This document shows positions 7,518 through 11,033 of a DNA stretch of 11,033 nt, in pieces. The translations under genes and the position numbers were made by a program. Numbering within the stretch: the stretch's first letter is position 1; every line of letters begins with the position of its first letter. This DNA is from an uncultured Eubacteriales bacterium (GTDB taxonomy: Bacteria > Bacillota > Clostridia > Oscillospirales > Acutalibacteraceae), in NCBI GenBank assembly GCA_934541115.1, contig CAKTDF010000041.1:1-11033 (forward strand), read 5' to 3'. The notes beneath the pieces are model-generated. The model saw only the letters and a list, made by a program, of their open reading frames with translations, was not told the origin of the DNA and did no database searches.

Positions 7518-7526
7518 TGTTATAAT
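7518..7526 (+). promoter_or_regulatory. Candidate extended -10 promoter
   Basis: TGTTATAAT matches the extended -10 form (TGnTATAAT). The -35 region at normal spacing is poor: a TTGAAT at 7501-7506 is only 14 bases away. A second TATAAT occurs at 7556-7561 with no good partner. Transcription from here would begin near 7533 and pass through the hairpins to the terminator. Confidence 0.45.
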
Positions 7527-7532
7527 GTTGTT

Positions 7533-7730
7533 CGATTTGTTTAATTTCTTTTGCTTATAATTATGGCACAGATGTTTTCCGCCTATGTGGCGGGAACTGT
7601 TCGGAGCTTCAGCGAGGGCGTTTGATTTCTCCGCTGAATCAACGGAAAGCCAACGCTCTTTTGCACTTTTTGCAATCGTTTTGATTTTGCCGGTGAGGAT
7701 GCGTTCTTTCGGCGCGTCCTCACTTTTTTA
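7533..7730 (+). ncRNA. Candidate structured small RNA or attenuated leader
   Basis: Between the candidate promoter and the terminator are consecutive hairpins: TTCCGCC (7577-7583) with GGCGGGAA (7589-7596, one bulge); an outer AGCG/CGCT pair (7611-7614, 7654-7657) enclosing CGTTTGATT with AATCAACG (7619-7627, 7637-7644, one bulge); and TTGCA with TGCAA (7661-7665, 7671-7675). The strong terminator follows. I do not recognise the fold as 6S, tmRNA, SRP RNA, RNase P or a named riboswitch. It could be an independent small RNA, a regulatory leader for the downstream membrane-protein gene, or the 3' untranslated end of the upstream operon. Confidence 0.4.
7693..7729 (+). terminator. Intrinsic terminator
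   Basis: An 11-bp stem pairs GTGAGGATGCG (7693-7703) with CGCGTCCTCAC (7713-7723), with one G-U pair and a 9-base loop. Six T residues (7724-7729) follow. It lies 74 bases before the next start codon, so it ends upstream transcripts or works as an attenuator of the downstream gene. Confidence 0.88.
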
Positions 7731-7803
7731 TGCTGAATATACTCTCGTCGGATTGCATAGGTGCTTATTGGGTGATGGGCGGTTACTTAGTCGGAGGTAA
7801 AAA

Positions 7804-9546
7804 ATGAAAATTATCAAAAAGATTTTTCCTTTTGAACTGAGCTTTAAGAGCATATTCGCACGGGTGCTCACCGGTTGGTTTTTGACGGCGCTGATGTTTT
7901 TGATGTTGTTCCCAAATGCGGCGAACAAGCTTGAAACCGTGGCGGATTATAACCTGCCGCTGTTTGGGTTGTGCTTTGTTTCGTTCACGGTGCTTTTAAC
8001 GCGGATAGAATATGAGCCTATTGTTTCTGCAATGCTTGCAGGCGTGAGTACGCTGTATTTTGTCATTGCCGCGGCGTTTGGCAATGATGCATGGTTCTCT
8101 GTAGGGTTGTGTCTTGCGGCTGCTGCGGTTTTTGTTTTTGCAGATTTAAAAATCCCGAACCTTGTTCGTTCAAAAAGGAGTCTGCTTGTTGCTGCAACTG
8201 TCTGCTTTGTGCTTTTCACAGCCATTGTGGGAACGGTGTGCAGTCTTTATTATCGCAACGATCAAACCTCCTGCTTTGATTTCGGACTGTTCTCTCAGAT
8301 GTTTTATTACATGAAGGAGACGGGAAAGCAGCTTGTCACATGCGAACGCGATGGGTTGCTGTCTCATTTCGCGGTGCATTTTTCGCCGGTATACTACCTT
8401 ATATTGCCGTTTTATATGCTGATTCCTCGCCCGGAAACGCTTTTGTTTTTGCAGGCTGCGATTGTTGCGAGCGGTGTTTTTCCGCTTGTGCTGCTCTGCG
8501 AAAAGCTGAAGCTGCCGCCAAAGCTCTCAGCTGTTTTGCTGCTTTGCTTTTCACTTTATCCCGCGTTTTGGGGCGGCTGTTTTTACTATCTTCATGAAAA
8601 CTGCTTTTTGGTTTCGTTTTTGCTGTGGCTGTTTTACTTCTATGAAAAGGAGAGCACGGCAGGAATAATCGTTTTCACTGTACTGACCCTTTCGGTCAAA
8701 GAAGACGCTCCGGTTTATGCTGCTGTTGCGGCGCTCTTTTTCCTCGTTTCAAAAAAGAAACCCCTGCTTTCGCTTTCAATGATAGGCATTTCTGTTGCTT
8801 GGTTCATCGGTGTAACAACTTATCTTTCAAAGTATGGCGACGGAGTGATGACCGGAAGGTTCGGCAACCTTATTTACGGTGACGGCGGATTTGTCGAAAT
8901 ACTTAAAAATGTTTTTCAAGACCCGATAATCGTTATCCGTGAGGCTTTTGAAAAGGACAAGATTCTTTATTTTGTTCAAGCGACCGTAACGCTGTTCTTT
9001 CTGCCTCTTATGATAAAAAAACCGGAGAGGCTCATTTTGCTTTTGCCGCTTGTACTTTTCAACTTGATTCCCGATTACGGCTATCAGCATCAGATGGGTT
9101 ATCAGTATGGCTTCGGCAGCGGAACGTTTCTCATTTATCTTTCTGCGCTGAACCTTTCTGAAATTGAAGATGGCAAAAAAAGGGATAAGCAGGCGCTCAT
9201 TGCGCTTGCCTGTGCCGCAATTGTTTTCTTTGGACTGTTTTCCGGAAAGCTTTCTTATTACAAAACATATAAAGCAACTGTCGGTGAACGCGAGACGATC
9301 GACAACGCGATGAGCTGTGTCAAAGAGGATTCTCCGGTTGCTGCCTCGGCGTTTTTTGTTCCTGCGCTTTCAAGCCGAAAGACGATCTATGAGCTTGAAA
9401 CAACAAAGCACCTTGATGAATGTGAGTACATTGTTATTGATATGAGAAGAAAGTATGACGAGGAGCTGTTTAAAATGGCAGGATACAAAACGTTGGCATA
9501 CACAGAGAATGTTATAGCGGTACTTGAAAAAGAGAATATTTCCTGA
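7804..9546 (+). CDS. DUF2079 multi-pass membrane protein
   Basis: This 580-residue integral membrane protein has roughly ten or more hydrophobic segments, the first at about residues 20-38 and the last at about 464-480, followed by a soluble tail of about 100 residues. It fits the DUF2079 family, which resembles GT-C type membrane glycosyltransferases. Family-like signatures are FDFGLFSQ (158-165), HFAVHFSP (188-195), YLHEN (262-266) and VKEDAPVY (298-305). An acidic residue in the first extracytoplasmic loop is typical of GT-C enzymes, and D159 is the candidate. The donor and acceptor are unknown; a polyprenyl-phosphate sugar and a cell-envelope acceptor would be the usual guess. GGAGG (7793-7797) is 6 bases before the ATG. 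It is separated from the glycerol-type operon by a terminator, so the two are probably not functionally linked. Confidence 0.82.
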   Translation: MKIIKKIFPFELSFKSIFARVLTGWFLTALMFLMLFPNAANKLETVADYNLPLFGLCFVSFTVLLTRIEYEPIVSAMLAGVSTLYFVIAAAFGNDAWFSVGLCLAAAAVFVFADLKIPNLVRSKRSLLVAATVCFVLFTAIVGTVCSLYYRNDQTSCFDFGLFSQMFYYMKETGKQLVTCERDGLLSHFAVHFSPVYYLILPFYMLIPRPETLLFLQAAIVASGVFPLVLLCEKLKLPPKLSAVLLLCFSLYPAFWGGCFYYLHENCFLVSFLLWLFYFYEKESTAGIIVFTVLTLSVKEDAPVYAAVAALFFLVSKKKPLLSLSMIGISVAWFIGVTTYLSKYGDGVMTGRFGNLIYGDGGFVEILKNVFQDPIIVIREAFEKDKILYFVQATVTLFFLPLMIKKPERLILLLPLVLFNLIPDYGYQHQMGYQYGFGSGTFLIYLSALNLSEIEDGKKRDKQALIALACAAIVFFGLFSGKLSYYKTYKATVGERETIDNAMSCVKEDSPVAASAFFVPALSSRKTIYELETTKHLDECEYIVIDMRRKYDEELFKMAGYKTLAYTENVIAVLEKENIS

Positions 9547-9595
9547 TAAATCCGAGCAGCGATGTTTTGCTTTCGGGACGATACCCGGACTTGAT

Positions 9596-9625
9596 TTGAG
9601 GAATTTTCATATATTCAACTATATT
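9596..9625 (+). promoter_or_regulatory. Weak promoter candidate for the zinc-ribbon gene
   Basis: TTGAGG (9596-9601) and TATATT (9620-9625) are 18 bases apart in the 124-base gap after the DUF2079 gene. The match is partial. No terminator was found after the DUF2079 stop, so read-through transcription is also possible. Confidence 0.3.
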
Positions 9626-9670
9626 TAAGTTTATATGAATATGATGGAAGTACAAAAAGGAGGAATCAGC

Positions 9671-10279
9671 ATGAACTGTAAAAATTGCAACACATATAAT
9701 CCGGAAAGCAGCTTTTTCTGCAGCAACTGCGGCGCACCGCTTGAAAAAGCGGCAGAACAGCCGAAGGAGGAGCGTTTTTCCGCCGAACAGCCGGAGAATC
9801 CCGGCTCACATGCAAACCAATATAACCCGAATATGCAGTATAACCAAAATCAGTATGCAGGTCAGCAGACTGGCGGCAATCAATACGGTGTTCCGGGCTA
9901 TTCACAGCCGTACGGACAGGTCTATGACGAGACGCCGCTCAACAACACCAATTCGATTATTGCAATCATTCTGAATGTTGTTATTTTTAATATTATCGGT
10001 CTTGTTTTGGCTGTTTTATCGCTGACAAGTTTCAACGACTATGAATCTGCATTGAGAAACGGCAATTTTCAACTTGCTCAGACATACAAGGAAAAATCAA
10101 AACGATATTCAAAAATTGCAATTATACTTTCAATAGTTTTGGGTGCAATTGCAGCTTTGTGTATTGTCGGTTGGATTGTTTTTGTGTTCCTTGTTATTGT
10201 AAAAGACGGCGGAGATCTTCCGATGGAAGACGCGTTCAATGATTTTCAGCAGTTTGCTGCTATGGCAGCACTACACTGA
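9671..10279 (+). CDS. Zinc-ribbon protein with CD225/DUF4190-like membrane domain
   Basis: This 202-residue protein begins with a zinc ribbon (C3, C6, C17, C20; CxxC-x10-CxxC). An Asn/Gln/Tyr/Gly-rich flexible linker spans about residues 48-83. Two hydrophobic helices follow (about 95-118 and 147-177), joined by a polar loop with LRNGNFQLAQTYKEKSKR (128-145). That loop resembles the GDYxxAxxxSxxAKxW pattern of CD225/dispanin proteins; DUF4190 is a close alternative. Such proteins are common in Firmicutes and have no settled function. The start is ATG 9671, because GGAGG (9659-9663) is 7 bases before it; an in-frame ATG at 9635 has no such site and would add 12 unlikely residues. It is followed directly by a strong terminator. 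Confidence 0.8.
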   Translation: MNCKNCNTYNPESSFFCSNCGAPLEKAAEQPKEERFSAEQPENPGSHANQYNPNMQYNQNQYAGQQTGGNQYGVPGYSQPYGQVYDETPLNNTNSIIAIILNVVIFNIIGLVLAVLSLTSFNDYESALRNGNFQLAQTYKEKSKRYSKIAIILSIVLGAIAALCIVGWIVFVFLVIVKDGGDLPMEDAFNDFQQFAAMAALH

Positions 10280-10280
10280 G

Positions 10281-10312
10281 AAAAAAGTCCCCCATTTTTG
10301 GGGGCTTTTTTT
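10281..10312. terminator. Strong, probably bidirectional intrinsic terminator
   Basis: The stem pairs CCCCCA (10289-10294) with TGGGGG (10299-10304) around a 4-base loop, extended by G-C and an A-run/T-run after one bulged T. T7 at 10306-10312 ends plus-strand transcripts, and the A6 at 10281-10286 would serve the minus strand. It begins 1 base after the zinc-ribbon stop codon. Confidence 0.92.
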
Positions 10313-10371
10313 ATGTCAGCGTACAGCGCGCGTATGTTATATGTGTGCGGAGTTTATTATGAAAAACAAAG

Positions 10372-10459
10372 AACGTTTGCTTTCATAAATAAATGTCTTT
10401 CTATGCGCTTTTATATCCGTATGCTCCGCTGGGGTACTTTTATCGGTTGTAACAAAACA
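10372..10459 (+). repeat. Partial, decayed copy R0 of the repeat
   Basis: From AACG at 10372 to AACAAAA near 10457 this follows the middle of the repeat (the CTTTCATA, TATCCGTATGCTCCGCTGGGG and CGGTTGTAACAAAA blocks) with several substitutions and a lost base in the ACTTTTGT arm. It stops before the long hairpin. It is the most diverged copy and lies just upstream of R2 in the same orientation. Confidence 0.8.
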
Positions 10460-10477
10460 AAGCATTGAAAGTCTATC

Positions 10478-10713
10478 TTGTGGAATTTTAAAAGTTCTGC
10501 TTGTTTTTTTAACGTGCTACTATCTCCCTTAAATCCAACGCTTACTTTCATATATAAATGGTTATGCACTTTCATATCCGTACGCTCCGCTGGGGTCACT
10601 TTTGTCGGTTGTAACAAAAGTAACCAAAAATACGCTTCTGTACGGCGCCCAAGAGAGCGAAATTGGATTCCTTTGGGGAATCCAATTATCGCTCTCTAAC
10701 GCGCCTACACAGT
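10478..10713 (+). repeat. Dispersed repeat copy R2 (direct orientation)
   Basis: This is a near-complete copy starting at TTGTGGAA and ending at CCTACAC (10704-10710). Relative to R1 and R3 it lacks the first part of the element (the stretch from AATCCGCTATTACC to the TCCACAACTCGCGG block). It contains both conserved inverted repeats. A 73-codon plus-strand frame crosses it, as in R1, but no ribosome binding site is present. Confidence 0.9.
10644..10705 (+). repeat. Long nested hairpin inside R2
   Basis: The stem has GGCGC (10644-10648) with GCGCC (10701-10705), AGAGAGCGA (10652-10660) with TCGCTCTCT (10689-10697), and a perfect ATTGGATTCC (10662-10671) with GGAATCCAAT (10677-10686), with a short loop. 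In this copy the inner arm has a T-A pair where R1 has C-G, so pairing is preserved although the sequence differs. Confidence 0.88.
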
Positions 10714-10746
10714 ACACGTGTGCAGCGCTTTCCTAATTTAAACATC

Positions 10747-11033
10747 AATCCGCTATTACCATATCTACACTCTGTCGAAGTGTTCAGTCAGAATGAAGTA
10801 AAAACAGCATTTTCTGTTTTCCACAACTCGCGGATTTGTTGTGCAATGTAAAAATTTCTGCTCGTTTTTTACGCGCTACTATTCCTCTTAAATCCAACGC
10901 TTACTTTCATATATAAATGGTTATGCACTTTCATATCCGTACGCTCCGCTGGGGTCACTTTTGTCGGTTGTAACAAAAGTAACCAAAAATACGCTTCTGT
11001 ACGGCGCCCAAGAGAGCGAAATCGGATTCCTTT
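10747..11033 (+). repeat. Dispersed repeat copy R3 (direct orientation, cut by window end)
   Basis: It begins at AATCCGCTATTACC, the same end seen in R1, and carries the TTCCACAACTCGCGGATTT block, the ACTTTTGT/ACAAAAGT inverted repeat and the first arm of the long hairpin. The window stops inside the hairpin loop. Only 36 bases separate it from R2, so the right edge holds tandem copies. Confidence 0.9.

Larger units (their letters stand above)
7449..7803 (+). other. Intergenic region with promoter candidate, hairpins and terminator
   Basis: This 355-bp gap carries no convincing protein-coding gene. A 71-codon open frame starts at 7585 but lacks a ribosome binding site and runs through every hairpin, so it is not called. 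The gap holds an extended -10 element near 7518, three hairpins between 7577 and 7675, a strong terminator at 7693-7729, and the ribosome binding site of the next gene. Confidence 0.7.

Noticed and set aside
7501..7526. TTGAAT and TATAAT as a standard -35/-10 promoter
   Set aside because: The spacer is only 14 bases, too short for normal sigma-A use, so the extended -10 reading is preferred.
7585..7800. 71-codon plus-strand frame in the intergenic region
   Set aside because: No ribosome binding site, no recognisable motif, and it reads through several hairpins and an intrinsic terminator.
9635..9670. Upstream in-frame ATG for the zinc-ribbon gene
   Set aside because: The strong GGAGG at 9659-9663 lies after this ATG and correctly spaced before ATG 9671, where the zinc ribbon begins immediately.
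1..11033. CRISPR array, defence island or prophage
   Set aside because: The repeats are few, long and not regularly spaced. No Cas, nuclease, integrase or phage structural gene is present, and the genes are metabolic and membrane proteins.

Overview
The window looks like chromosomal DNA of a low-to-moderate GC, Gram-positive anaerobe, probably a Clostridia member of the Oscillospirales/Ruminococcaceae type. This is inferred from strong AGGAGG-type ribosome binding sites, a consensus sigma-A promoter, intrinsic terminators with U-tracts, and gene content typical of anaerobes. No rRNA, tRNA, CRISPR array, transposase or phage gene was seen.

The core (about 495-7448) is one five-gene plus-strand operon. 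A perfect TTGACA-N17-TATAAT promoter and a structured leader of about 93 nt precede it. The genes are: (1) a GlpA-like FAD dehydrogenase with a C-terminal BFD-type [2Fe-2S] domain; (2) a GlpB/NoxE-like pyridine-nucleotide/FAD oxidoreductase; (3) a small four-cysteine DUF1667 protein; (4) an FGGY sugar/polyol kinase; and (5) a VAO-fold flavoprotein closely resembling alkylglycerone-phosphate synthase (AGPS). Genes 1-3 are nearly contiguous or overlapping, which fits a multi-subunit flavin/iron-sulfur dehydrogenase. The kinase would supply a phosphorylated polyol such as glycerol-3-phosphate or a relative, and the complex would oxidise it. The role of the AGPS-like enzyme is open: no acyltransferase or fatty-alcohol gene is next to it, so ether-lipid synthesis is possible but unproven.

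Downstream, a 355-bp gap (7449-7803) holds an extended -10 promoter candidate, a series of hairpins and a strong intrinsic terminator. It may be a small RNA, an attenuated leader or a long operon 3' end. After it come a large DUF2079 membrane protein (7804-9546) and a small zinc-ribbon plus CD225/DUF4190-like two-helix membrane protein (9671-10279), closed by a strong, probably bidirectional terminator.

Both edges carry a dispersed non-coding repeat family. One copy is in reverse orientation at the left edge (1-330), and two main copies plus a decayed partial copy lie in direct orientation at the right edge (10372-11033). Each full copy contains a long nested hairpin and a second shorter inverted repeat. 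Comparison of copies shows at least one paired (compensatory) change in the long stem, so the fold itself appears to be maintained.
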